Below, piece by piece: positions 16,420 to 24,429 of a DNA stretch of 27,675 bases; the first letter of the stretch is position 1; every line of letters begins with the position of its first letter. The DNA is taken from positions 1 through 27,675 of the forward strand of contig JAVBPB010000013.1 of assembly GCA_031549965.1 (NCBI GenBank). The letters are read 5' to 3'. The DNA comes from JAVBPB01 sp031549965. GTDB lineage: Bacteria > Bacillota > Clostridia > Lachnospirales > Lachnospiraceae. The position numbers and the translations under genes were made by a program. The notes under the pieces were generated by a model. That model made no database searches. It was not told the origin of the DNA and was given only the letters and a program-made list of their open reading frames with translations.

Positions 16420-16803
16420 ATGACCGCAAGAAATACTAAAACGAGAGTAGCACTTAAAATTATTTCAGCAACATTACAGTTATTATTTAACATAATAATC
16501 TACGTTGTAATAATTATGGCATTATTTAAATTTGGTACAATGGCCTATAATTTTACCTATCAGATTTTTGGAGAGGTAAGTGTATCAGAGTCTCCGGGAA
16601 AAGATATAACCTTACAAATAAAAAAAGGTGAATCATCTCAAACAATTGCCCACAAATTAGAGCTTAGCAATGTTATCGTAGATGAATATTCATTCTTAGT
16701 AAAGCTTAAGTTGTCAAAAACTGTAATAATGCCAGGAGAGTATGTACTAAACAATTCAATGGACTATAATGAAATTATTGATATTATTTCAAGTAAACAA
16801 TAG
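16420..16803 (+). CDS. Short MltG/YceG-like membrane protein without catalytic domain
   Basis: 127 aa. A transmembrane helix covers about residues 10-40 (hydrophobic run LQLLFNIIIYVVIIMALF). An extracellular part of about 80 residues follows: DITLQIKKGESSQTIAHKLELSNVIVDEYSFLVKLKLSK...PGEYVLNNSMDYNEIIDII. This matches the small LysM-like N-terminal region of MltG lytic transglycosylases (the G-x-S-x-x-I-A-x-x-L pattern and PGxY), but the large catalytic domain with its glutamate is absent. GGAG at 16408-16411 is too close to ATG 16414 and well placed for ATG 16420. It occupies the slot of mltG (yrrL) before trmR in Bacillus, so it is a shortened relative or a specialised accessory. Confidence 0.75.
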   Translation: MTARNTKTRVALKIISATLQLLFNIIIYVVIIMALFKFGTMAYNFTYQIFGEVSVSESPGKDITLQIKKGESSQTIAHKLELSNVIVDEYSFLVKLKLSKTVIMPGEYVLNNSMDYNEIIDIISSKQ

Positions 16804-16837
16804 GGTTTTATAAGTTGTTTTTTAAGTAGTATTGAAA

Positions 16838-17033
16838 GTGACGCTTTGCATTTAGTCTTTCTACTCCCCAAGATGTGAATCATTAGGCTTTGAAAAGACA
16901 GAAGTGCCAAACATTCCAATGAGCCTATGAAAAAACCATAGTCTCATTTCCATGGCACTTAATGCCTTTTTAAAGCCTAATGATTCACATCTTGGGGAGA
17001 TTTTTTTTTAGAGCAAAGCTGATATTCAAAAAG
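16838..17033 (+). repeat. Type-A inverted-repeat element, copy A3 (most intact)
   Basis: The ends are GCTTTGC (16843-16849) and GCAAAGC (17013-17019). A perfect 28-bp helix joins 16864-16891 with 16972-16999. In the core, AAGTGCC (16902-16908) pairs with GGCACTT (16954-16960), and GAGCCTAT (16921-16928) pairs with ATAGTCTC (16938-16945) with one mismatch. Between these helices lie AAACATTCCAAT on one side and ATTTCCAT on the other, both conserved in copy A1. The T run after GGGGAG (17001-17009) could also end transcription from the MltG-like gene. It has no coding potential. Confidence 0.85.
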
Positions 17034-17087
17034 TCATTTAATATTAATCAAAAACAAAAAAGATAAAAGTTTAAAAAGGAGAAAAAC

Positions 17088-17741
17088 ATGTTCATAGATG
17101 AAAGACTTGCATCCTTCATAAGCTCATTAGAGGTGGATAAACCAGAAATAATAAGAACAATTGAAAAACAATCCATAGAGGACAATGTCCCTATTGTAAA
17201 GCCAGACACCCAGTCATTGCTTAGATTTTTAATAACACTTCTAAAACCCCTAAAAATCTTAGAGGTAGGAACAGCAGTAGGTTTTTCATCAATATTTATG
17301 AGTGAGTATATGCCTAAAGAGGGAAAAATTGTAACAATTGAAAAGATGCCAGAAAGAATTGAGAAGGCTTTAGATAACTTTAAGGTAGCAGATTGTGAGA
17401 AGAGAATTAAACTTATAGAAGGAGATGCAATAGAAATTTTAAAAGATTTGGAGGATAAGTTTGATTTTATATTTATGGATGCAGCAAAAGGACAATATAT
17501 AAATTTTTTACCAGAAATAATGAGACTCTTGGGAAAGAATGGTATATTAGTCTCTGATAATGTGCTACAAGATGGAGATGTTATAGAATCTCGGTATGGT
17601 ATAACAAGAAGGAATAGAACAATTCATAGCAGAATGAGAGAATATTTATGGACGCTTAAACATCATGAGGAACTAGAAACAGTGATATTGCCTATTGGTG
17701 ATGGCGTTACTTTAAGTACAAGAAAGAGTTGTGGAATATGA
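17088..17741 (+). CDS. trmR: tRNA 5-hydroxyuridine methyltransferase TrmR (YrrM-like O-methyltransferase)
   Basis: 217 aa, a class I SAM methyltransferase of the caffeoyl-CoA OMT-like family. In Bacillus TrmR converts 5-hydroxyuridine at tRNA position 34 to 5-methoxyuridine. Visible are the SAM motif ILEVGTAVGFSSI (57-69), an acidic residue after the second strand (IEKMPE), EGDAIEIL, the metal-site FIFMDAAKGQY (about 127-137), DNVLQDG, and a C-terminal LPIGDGVTLS that fits this group. AAAAAGGAGAAAAAC precedes ATG 17088. Its stop overlaps the start of the U32-family gene (ATGA), which makes the 5-hydroxyuridine pathway assignment more likely than other small-molecule methyltransferases. Confidence 0.87.
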   Translation: MFIDERLASFISSLEVDKPEIIRTIEKQSIEDNVPIVKPDTQSLLRFLITLLKPLKILEVGTAVGFSSIFMSEYMPKEGKIVTIEKMPERIEKALDNFKVADCEKRIKLIEGDAIEILKDLEDKFDFIFMDAAKGQYINFLPEIMRLLGKNGILVSDNVLQDGDVIESRYGITRRNRTIHSRMREYLWTLKHHEELETVILPIGDGVTLSTRKSCGI

Positions 17742-18961
17742 GGAATACAGAATTATTAATACCAGCTAGTAACCTGGAAGTTCTAAAGGTTGCAGTTAAA
17801 TATGGAGCAGATGCAGTTTATATTGGCGGAGATATGTATGGGCTTAGGGCTAAGGCTAAGAATTTTTCCCTTGAGGATATGAAAGAAGGGGTTAAGTTTG
17901 CTCATGAGCATGGGGTTAAGGTGTATGTTACAGCGAATATAACAGCTCATAATAGAGATATGAAAGGGATAAGAGAGTATTTTGAACAACTTAGTATTGT
18001 TATGCCAGATGCACTTATTATATCTGATCCCGGTGTCTTTGATATAGCTAAAGATGTAGTTCCTGATATTGAAAGACATATTAGTACTCAGGCTAATAGC
18101 ACCAATTATATGACATACAAATTTTGGTGGGAACAGGGAGCTAAAAGAGTTGTTTCTGCAAGAGAATTAACTCTTGAGGAAATTATGGAGATTAGAAAGA
18201 ATATACCAGATGAAATGGAAATTGAATCCTTTGTACATGGGGCAATGTGTATCTCCTATTCAGGAAGGTGTTTACTTAGTAATTATTTTACAGGTAGGGA
18301 TGCTAATCTTGGAGCATGTACTCATCCTTGCAGGTGGAAGTATTATGTTAGTGAAGAAACTAGAAAAGGCGAATATTTACCAGTGTTTGAGAATGAAAGA
18401 GGAACTTATATATTTAATTCTAAGGATTTATGTATGATTGAATATATTCCTGAGCTACTGGAGGCTGGTATAGATAGCTTTAAGATTGAAGGAAGAATGA
18501 AAACAGCTCTTTATGTTGCAGTTGTGGCAAGAACATATAGAAAGGCAATAGATGATTGTAAAAAAGATCCAAAAATTTACAGAAATAATCTGCCGTATTA
18601 TAGAGAAGAAATTGCTAAGTGTACCTATAGGCAGTATACCACAGGGTTCTTTTTTGGAGCGACAGATTATAATTCACAAATATATGATAGCAACACTTAT
18701 GTTAAGGAATATGTTTATCTTGGAGTTATAGGTGCAAAGAATGAATTTGGTTATGAAATTGAGCAAAGAAATAAATTTAATTTAGGTGATGTAATAGAGG
18801 TTATGAAGAAAAATGGAGAAAATGTTAGTGCAACAGTAATAGGAATAAGAGATGAAGACGGAAATAGTGTGGAATCGGCTCCTCATCCTAAACAGAAGCT
18901 ATTTATTGATTTAGGAATAGAATTAGATGAGTTTGATATATTGCGAAGAAAAGAAGAATAG
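17738..18961 (+). CDS. trhP: U32-family tRNA hydroxylation protein TrhP
   Basis: 407 aa from ATG 17738. U32 'peptidases' of this type are now assigned to prephenate-dependent 5-hydroxyuridine formation at tRNA U34. Marks are the TIM-barrel start ELLIPASNLEVLKVAVKYGADAVYIGG, HISTQANSTN, and the four iron-sulfur cysteines C171, C178, C194 and C198 (MCISYSGRC ... ACTHPC). Also present are FKIEGRMKTALYVA and a C-terminal beta domain. The frame also opens at TTG 17729, but ATG 17738 overlaps the trmR stop in the ATGA arrangement typical of coupled translation. Bacillus has two such genes (yrrN, yrrO) here; this locus has one, with no second copy in the window. A terminator follows. Confidence 0.9.
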   Translation: MRNTELLIPASNLEVLKVAVKYGADAVYIGGDMYGLRAKAKNFSLEDMKEGVKFAHEHGVKVYVTANITAHNRDMKGIREYFEQLSIVMPDALIISDPGVFDIAKDVVPDIERHISTQANSTNYMTYKFWWEQGAKRVVSARELTLEEIMEIRKNIPDEMEIESFVHGAMCISYSGRCLLSNYFTGRDANLGACTHPCRWKYYVSEETRKGEYLPVFENERGTYIFNSKDLCMIEYIPELLEAGIDSFKIEGRMKTALYVAVVARTYRKAIDDCKKDPKIYRNNLPYYREEIAKCTYRQYTTGFFFGATDYNSQIYDSNTYVKEYVYLGVIGAKNEFGYEIEQRNKFNLGDVIEVMKKNGENVSATVIGIRDEDGNSVESAPHPKQKLFIDLGIELDEFDILRRKEE

Positions 18962-18996
18962 AACAAAATTAAGGAATATAAAATTCAAGGGTACAA

Positions 18997-19032
18997 AAAA
19001 GTGTGCATCTTAAAGAAAAAATGCACACTTTT
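18997..19032 (+). terminator. Bidirectional terminator between trhP and the small membrane protein gene
   Basis: AAAAGTGTGCAT (18997-19008) pairs perfectly with ATGCACACTTTT (19021-19032), with a 12-base loop. T runs on both strands fit a terminator shared by converging genes. Confidence 0.88.
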
Positions 19033-19040
19033 AATATTAA

Positions 19041-19322
19041 TTATTCTTTTGTTTCGTCAGTTGCTTCATCTGAAGCATCGTCACTTTCTTCATCGTAAAA
19101 ATCGTCATCAAAGTCGTCGTCAAAATCATCATCAAAATCTTCAAGATAATCAGGAGTAAAATACTTATATATCGCATATGCAATTCCAGCTATGGCAACA
19201 ACAGCACCTACAACTACAAATATGCATAATACAGTATTCTTTTTCTTTTCTTCAACTTCTTTTTTGTGTAATAAATCATTTAGTTTAGCAACGTTTAGTA
19301 ATTCTTCTAATTTGCTATTCAT
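19041..19322 (-). CDS. Small membrane protein with an acidic repeat tail
   Basis: 93 aa; I do not recognise the family. Residues 1-28 are charged (MNSKLEELLNVAKLNDLLHKKEVEEKKK). A transmembrane helix spans about 29-53 (TVLCIFVVVGAVVAIAGIAYAIYKY). The C-terminal part is strongly acidic with the tetrapeptide FDDD repeated three times, then many D, E, S and T. With lysines preceding the helix, the acidic tail is probably outside, where it could bind cations or cell-wall material; this is inference. AAAGGA lies upstream of the ATG. It is a monocistronic minus-strand gene, ending at the terminator shared with trhP and starting downstream of pcrA. Confidence 0.75.
   Translation of the reverse strand: MNSKLEELLNVAKLNDLLHKKEVEEKKKNTVLCIFVVVGAVVAIAGIAYAIYKYFTPDYLEDFDDDFDDDFDDDFYDEESDDASDEATDETKE
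19101..19136. repeat. Three 12-bp tandem repeats encoding F-D-D-D
   Basis: Three imperfect 12-base units (19101-19112, 19113-19124, 19125-19136), each close to atcatcatcaaa, encode the acidic repeat in the minus-strand membrane protein. Slippage here could change the tail length without changing frame. Confidence 0.6.
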
Positions 19323-19463
19323 AAAAACACATCCTTTCGTAAATAATGCTACATATATTATATCATTATTATTTCCATTTTACCATAAATTTATAAAATT
19401 TAATAAAATTATTTTAAATTTATTTTTATATTAGTATTACTATCTGGTTGATTGTGTATTATA

Positions 19464-21689
19464 CTAACTTAATTTTTTTAAATTAGCAAAAGATGCAAAC
19501 ATTTTCTTAACTCCAACATTATTAAAAGATACTGTAACCTCAAAATCTTTTCCGCCAGAGGTTATATCAGTAACTAATCCAACTCCAAATTTCAAGTGCT
19601 TAACCGTATCTCCGACTTCATAATCAAGTTTGCTTAAAGTTGGGGTTGAAAACTGCTTGGTTTGATAAGGAATTTGGTTATTAAATACAGGTTTATCGTC
19701 AGTAAATGATAAAGTTGACATGTTTTTTTGGGTTTTTATATTACCATTAAGGCCTAAAAGGAGATTTTTTGGAATCTCTTTAATAAAACGAGAAAGCATA
19801 TTTATTTGTGTTTCACCTCTGATCATACGCCTTTTTGCAGCTGTTAGAGTAAGCCGTTCCCTTGCCCTTGTAATTCCAACGTAGCAAAGTCTTCGTTCTT
19901 CTTCTAATTCCTCAAGTTCTCCGGATTTAATAGTCATATAACTTGGAAATATACCATCCTCCATACCACTTATATATACAAAAGGAAATTCAAGTCCTTT
20001 TGCACTGTGAATGGTCATGAGAACAACGGAATTGTTAGACTCATTAAGATTATCAATATCAGCTACAAGAGCAACATCCTCTAAAAATTCACTAAGTGAA
20101 GGGGGCTGCATATTTTCAATTGCGTTATTTTCATATGTAACAATCTTATTTATAAGTTCGTTAATATTTTCTATACGTGATAAGGATTCGTCAGTATTTT
20201 CAAGCTCTAATTCTTTAACATATCCTGTAGTTTCTATAATTTCCGTAATCAATTCCTTTAGGCTTATAGAATTTGAGAATACTTTTGTTCTTAATAATCT
20301 TATAAAATTAACAAAGGAGATAATTTTTGAAGTAGACTTACCAAGCGTTTGTATATCTTCAGCTTTAGACATAGCTTCATAAAAACTAATATTGTTAAAA
20401 CTTGCATAACTATCAATTTTTGATATTGTAGTAGCACCAATACCTCTTTTTGGAACATTAATAATACGTTTTATTGCCAAATCGTCCATTCCATTATTAA
20501 CTGTTTTTAAGTAGGAGAGTAGATCCTTTATTTCTTTACGCTGATAGAAATTAACTCCTCCTACGATTTTATATGGAATACTTTTTAAGACAAACTTTTC
20601 TTCAAATACACGGGATTGAGCATTAGTTCTGTAAAGAATTGCAAAATTATTAAATTCTGCACCATCTAAGACCATTTTATCTATTTCATCTACAATTACA
20701 GATGCTTCATCATATTCAGAATCCAGGTGTAAAAAATTAATTAAATCTCCGTCATCATTATCAGTCCAAAGAGTTTTATCTTTTCTTCCGGTATTATTTC
20801 TGATAACAGTATTTGCTGCATTTAAAATATTTTTTGTTGAGAGGTAGTTTTGTTCTAGTTTAATTACTTTAGCATCAGGATATTCATGTTCAAAATTAAG
20901 AATATTAAAGATATTTGCACCTCGAAATTTATAAATAGACTGATCATCATCACCTACTACACAAAGATTTCTATCCCTGCTTGCCAAAATACTAATAAGC
21001 TTAAATTGGGCGGTGTTGGTATCTTGATACTCGTCTACCATTATATATTTAAATCTATTTTGATAATATGTAAGTACTTCAGGATAATTTTTAAATAATT
21101 CAACAGTTTTTACAATTAAATCATCAAAATCTAATGCATTATTATTTTTAAGTGCTGCTTGATATTCAGTATACACAGATGCGATTCTTTTCATATTAAA
21201 ATTACCTTGAGCTTTTAATGCATACTCAGTTGAGGATACTAATTCATCCTTTGCTGTGGAAATAGCACTCATAAAGGAACGTTCATTGTAGTTTTTAGTA
21301 TCAATATTTTGCTTTTTACAAATGTCTTTAATTAGTGTTTTTTGATCATCCGTATCATATATTGTAAAGCTTTTATCATAGCCTAATTTATCTATATCGC
21401 GTCTTAAAATTCTAACACAAGTTGAATGAAAGGTAGATACCCAGATATTTTCAGAGCCATAGCCCACTATATTATCAACTCTCTCACGCATTTCTTTAGC
21501 AGCTTTATTTGTAAAAGTTAATGCCAAAATGTTCCAAGGATTAACCGAACAATTATCTATTAAATAAGCAATTCTATGGGTTAAAACTCTTGTTTTACCA
21601 GAACCAGCACCAGCAAGTATTAAAAGAGGTCCTTGTGTATATTGCACGGCTTCCTTTTGGGCTGGATTTAGTGTATCATAAATGTTCAT
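19464..21689 (-). CDS. pcrA: ATP-dependent DNA helicase PcrA (UvrD/Rep family)
   Basis: 741 aa, full length. PcrA is a 3'-to-5' superfamily 1A helicase used in repair, replication restart and removal of RNA polymerase or RecA from DNA. Motifs in order are the Q-motif LNPAQKEAV, Walker A GAGSGKT (27-33), ALTFTNKAAKEM, Walker B with VDEYQDTN, CVVGDDDQSIYKFRGA, LEQNYLSTKNIL, MTIHSAKGLEF and CYVGITRARERL. The C-terminal EVGDTVKHLKFGVGLVTDI is the Tudor-like domain that binds RNA polymerase. The frame starts GTG-ATG; I chose the ATG, six bases after AGGAG. No ligA follows, unlike Bacillus; the two-gene unit of unknown function lies upstream, 15 bases away, so they may be cotranscribed. Confidence 0.97.
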   Translation of the reverse strand: MNIYDTLNPAQKEAVQYTQGPLLILAGAGSGKTRVLTHRIAYLIDNCSVNPWNILALTFTNKAAKEMRERVDNIVGYGSENIWVSTFHSTCVRILRRDIDKLGYDKSFTIYDTDDQKTLIKDICKKQNIDTKNYNERSFMSAISTAKDELVSSTEYALKAQGNFNMKRIASVYTEYQAALKNNNALDFDDLIVKTVELFKNYPEVLTYYQNRFKYIMVDEYQDTNTAQFKLISILASRDRNLCVVGDDDQSIYKFRGANIFNILNFEHEYPDAKVIKLEQNYLSTKNILNAANTVIRNNTGRKDKTLWTDNDDGDLINFLHLDSEYDEASVIVDEIDKMVLDGAEFNNFAILYRTNAQSRVFEEKFVLKSIPYKIVGGVNFYQRKEIKDLLSYLKTVNNGMDDLAIKRIINVPKRGIGATTISKIDSYASFNNISFYEAMSKAEDIQTLGKSTSKIISFVNFIRLLRTKVFSNSISLKELITEIIETTGYVKELELENTDESLSRIENINELINKIVTYENNAIENMQPPSLSEFLEDVALVADIDNLNESNNSVVLMTIHSAKGLEFPFVYISGMEDGIFPSYMTIKSGELEELEEERRLCYVGITRARERLTLTAAKRRMIRGETQINMLSRFIKEIPKNLLLGLNGNIKTQKNMSTLSFTDDKPVFNNQIPYQTKQFSTPTLSKLDYEVGDTVKHLKFGVGLVTDITSGGKDFEVTVSFNNVGVKKMFASFANLKKLS

Positions 21690-21704
21690 CACTTTCTCCT
21701 AAAT

Positions 21705-22667
21705 TTATTTGATTTTTACGTAAACCAGAGTTTGGTTTAGTAATTGGTAAGCAATTTCGCCAAGTGTAATTGGACCAAAAAATTTCATTATTTTTTTATC
21801 TTTAAGATCACCATATAAGAAGTTTAAATAACAGTTGCATGTAAAAGCTAAACCGGAATCATCATGTTCCGAGAGTTTGATATTAAATTCTTTCTCATAA
21901 TCAGAAACTTCTTTTGAAAAACGATATTTTATATTTTTAAATACAGGGGCATAAAATAAAACCGTTTTGTCAGAAACTTCTTTAATTGAAATGTTTATAT
22001 CAGCTCCTGCATAATCACCAATAATAGGAAGTTTAGTATTAATTTTATTATCTCTTATAAAATCAGCCAGTATAACCTCTTCACCGTCTATTTTACAATA
22101 TGAAGTACTAAATCCATCATCATAAAACTCAATTTCGTTTTTATCATTTTGAGGTTCAAAAATATTAACAATACCAACATCAGCTACTTTATCATTAGGT
22201 AAACAAATATGCATTACTGTAGCCTTGTCGCTAAAATATTGTTTGGTAAAACCATTAACAGAAAGAGGAACTTGTTCAGGCTTTAATTGATTGCTTCCTG
22301 AAACCCATCCCACTATATTTTTAATATACATTTCATCATAATCGGGTGCATTTTTTGAATATGTGCCTAAAATACTACTGTTGTAAGGGATAATAAGTAT
22401 TGAAAATCCATTACTATACGCATCTTTTGTAATGTTTGATATTGTTGAATCGTCATAATCAATAATCTTGCATTCATAAGGAGTAAAAGTATCCACAAAA
22501 AGTAAGTCATGGGAAATTATTCCTCCTGATTCAGAAACAAAATATTCAGTAGTTCCACCAATCCAATTACCTTTTGGTAATTGTCTTAATAAATCTTCAT
22601 TACCGGCAATATGTAACCAATGACCTTCATTAATAAGAACTGTTACTTCTTGCAAAGTTTTTATCAT
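21705..22667 (-). CDS. Uncharacterised conserved protein (possibly DUF6976-like)
   Basis: 320 aa from ATG 22667. The sequence HWLHIAGNEDLLRQLPKGNWIGGTTEYFVSE near the N-terminus resembles an annotated family of unknown function (I recall DUF6976, not verified). A glycine-rich strand like this also occurs in FIST-type sensory proteins, but I cannot claim that fold. There is no signal peptide or membrane segment, and the rest looks like a mixed alpha/beta soluble protein. The frame opens further upstream (22724), but AAAGGATGGGAAAA directly precedes ATG 22667. The gene follows the 71-aa gene at 22681-22896 after 13 bases and precedes pcrA by 15, suggesting one minus-strand operon. Confidence 0.7.
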   Translation of the reverse strand: MIKTLQEVTVLINEGHWLHIAGNEDLLRQLPKGNWIGGTTEYFVSESGGIISHDLLFVDTFTPYECKIIDYDDSTISNITKDAYSNGFSILIIPYNSSILGTYSKNAPDYDEMYIKNIVGWVSGSNQLKPEQVPLSVNGFTKQYFSDKATVMHICLPNDKVADVGIVNIFEPQNDKNEIEFYDDGFSTSYCKIDGEEVILADFIRDNKINTKLPIIGDYAGADINISIKEVSDKTVLFYAPVFKNIKYRFSKEVSDYEKEFNIKLSEHDDSGLAFTCNCYLNFLYGDLKDKKIMKFFGPITLGEIAYQLLNQTLVYVKIK

Positions 22668-22680
22668 TTTTCCCATCCTT

Positions 22681-22896
22681 TCACATTTGTGATATTTTTT
22701 CAAAATCAGCAGACATAATAGCACCGTATTTGATTAAGTAAGCATTAATTTCCTTAGTACTTTGTTGTAAGACAACAGAAGATGGATTTTTTAAGTAAAG
22801 ACAAGATAAACGCTTAATTAACATGCTAAATCCTAATTGATTAAACTTAGGGGGCTGCATAAGTATTTTTTTTACTTGAGATTCGGTTACTGACAT
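22681..22896 (-). CDS. Small uncharacterised protein, operon partner of the 320-aa gene
   Basis: 71 aa, not recognised. It appears helical and soluble (MSVTESQVKKILMQPPKFNQLGFSMLIKRLSCLYLKNP...). GGGAGGATGATGAT sits just before the ATG, a strong translation signal. The stop codon is followed within 13 bases by the start of the larger uncharacterised gene, so the two are very likely translated from one mRNA and may act together. No homologue-based function can be offered. Confidence 0.72.
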   Translation of the reverse strand: MSVTESQVKKILMQPPKFNQLGFSMLIKRLSCLYLKNPSSVVLQQSTKEINAYLIKYGAIMSADFEKISQM

Positions 22897-23041
22897 ATCA
22901 TCATCCTCCCATTTTTATACATGGTATAACAAAAGGATCAATTTATTATGTTATATCATAATAGAATGAACATATTTTGCCATTTATGTTATAATTATAT
23001 AACAATACAATGGATAATTCAAGATAATAAACCGATTTAAT

Positions 23042-23070
23042 TTGACATCCTAATTTTACAGTGTTAAAAT
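23042..23070 (+). promoter_or_regulatory. Strong promoter of the secreted transglutaminase-like gene
   Basis: A consensus TTGACA (23042-23047) and TAAAAT (23065-23070) with a 17-base spacer, about 36 bases before the ATG. Confidence 0.85.
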
Positions 23071-23105
23071 AATATTAATATTAATTCAAAAGGTAGGTAC
23101 GCAAT

Positions 23106-24269
23106 ATGCAAAAAAAATTTAATTTAGTTATATGTATTATGTTAATGATTTCAATTTCATTTATGTATTCAAAACCAGTTCATGCAGAGGAAAAGGTATT
23201 TGTAGCTGGTAATGAACAATCGTTTTTTGAAATTTTATCCTATCAGGCAACAGTACATAATGAAAAAATTGTTATTAATTACTATGGAGATATAGAGGAA
23301 TTATTTGATTATGAGACTGATTCTAAAAAAATAATGGATATAATTATTAAAAAAATATTTAATACAAACAATCCATATATAATAAATGACTTTGATTATC
23401 TATATAATAACTATAAAAATTGTAAAATGTCTTATGCAACTAATGGTAAAAGTACTACATTCACTTTACAAATGGCGTATAATACCACAACTAAGCAAGA
23501 GAATAATATTAAAACACAGGTACATGCATATTTAAAAGATAAAAAGATCCACAAGCTTAGTGATTATCAAAAAATTAAAGCAACTCACGATTTTGTAATT
23601 AAAAACACATCATATGATCAAACCTATTCAAAATATACAGCTTATAACGCTTTAGTACAAAAATCAGCTGTTTGTCAGGGATATACACTTTTAATGTATT
23701 ATATGCTGGATGAATTAAATGTTCCAGCAAGAATAATAACTGGTACTGCAAATGAAGGTGCACATTCTTGGCTTATTGTAAAATTAAATAATTATTGGTA
23801 CAATGTAGATCCAACATGGGATGATCCGATACTTAGTAAAGAGGATAAAAATTATGTTTCATATGCATACTTTTTAAAAACTAATGTAGAAATGACTTCA
23901 CATATAAGAAATGAAGAATATAATACAAAAGAATTTAATAAATCGTATCCAATGGCGAAGACATCATATAAAGAATCAATGGACAAAGGATATAAAAGTG
24001 CAGATACATTGCTATATTATAAGCCGGTTACTTCTCTAACAGCAAGTACTAATACATTAAATTTAGAAAAAGGACAATCAGAATCACTTGGAATTAAAAG
24101 AGTACCAAGTGATAGTACTGACAATAGAATCTATTATTTATCAAGTGATACAAGTGTTGCTGTAGTAAATAATAAGGGAGTAGTTGTTGGTAAGAAAAGT
24201 GGTAATACAGTAGTTTATGCATATACTCCTACAGGTATTACTAAGGCTATTTCAATAAAGGTTAAGTAA
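23106..24269 (+). CDS. Secreted transglutaminase-like protein with Ig-like (Big2-type) domain
   Basis: 387 aa. A signal peptide (K3-K4, hydrophobic 6-20, likely cut VHA|EE after A27) exports it. The transglutaminase-like core shows the catalytic triad: Cys190 in KSAVCQGYTLLMYYMLDEL, His220 in NEGAHSWLIV and Asp235 in WYNVDPTWDDP. Such domains in clostridia are usually surface proteases or wall-modifying enzymes rather than true cross-linkers. The C-terminal ~80 residues (VTSLTASTNTLNLEKGQSESL...TVVYAYTPTG) have the pattern of bacterial Ig-like group 2 domains, which bind cell surfaces. There is no LPXTG or choline-binding motif. It is a single gene with its own consensus promoter and terminator. 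AAAGGTAGG precedes the ATG. Confidence 0.88.
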   Translation: MQKKFNLVICIMLMISISFMYSKPVHAEEKVFVAGNEQSFFEILSYQATVHNEKIVINYYGDIEELFDYETDSKKIMDIIIKKIFNTNNPYIINDFDYLYNNYKNCKMSYATNGKSTTFTLQMAYNTTTKQENNIKTQVHAYLKDKKIHKLSDYQKIKATHDFVIKNTSYDQTYSKYTAYNALVQKSAVCQGYTLLMYYMLDELNVPARIITGTANEGAHSWLIVKLNNYWYNVDPTWDDPILSKEDKNYVSYAYFLKTNVEMTSHIRNEEYNTKEFNKSYPMAKTSYKESMDKGYKSADTLLYYKPVTSLTASTNTLNLEKGQSESLGIKRVPSDSTDNRIYYLSSDTSVAVVNNKGVVVGKKSGNTVVYAYTPTGITKAISIKVK

Positions 24270-24330
24270 GTGTTTAAGTACTACAGTGAAGTTCTTGGTT
24301 AGTTTGAGTTTATTTAATATTTTAATTTAA

Positions 24331-24370
24331 AAAGCCTATTTCAGATAAGTACATCTGAATAGGCTTTAAT
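24331..24370 (+). terminator. Terminator after the transglutaminase-like gene, shared with lctP
   Basis: The arm 24331-24346 (AAAGCCTATTTCAGAT) pairs with 24353-24367 (ATCTGAATAGGCTTT) with a single bulged T and a six-base loop. T-rich ends on both strands suggest use by both converging genes. Confidence 0.85.
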
Positions 24371-24429
24371 TATTAATTAAATTCAAATTTAAATCAAAAT
24401 ATTTCCTTATTTATTTAGAATTTTTATTA

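Noticed and set aside
16999..17010. Simple rho-independent terminator after the MltG-like gene
   Set aside because: The T run after the stem is real, but the stem is 28 bp with a complex core and terminal repeats, so the terminator is at most a by-product of the repeat element.
22914..22941. Promoter-like TTGATC/TATAAA on the minus strand upstream of the 71-aa gene
   Set aside because: The 16-base spacing is acceptable, but the predicted start would lie inside or right at the ribosome binding site, leaving almost no leader.
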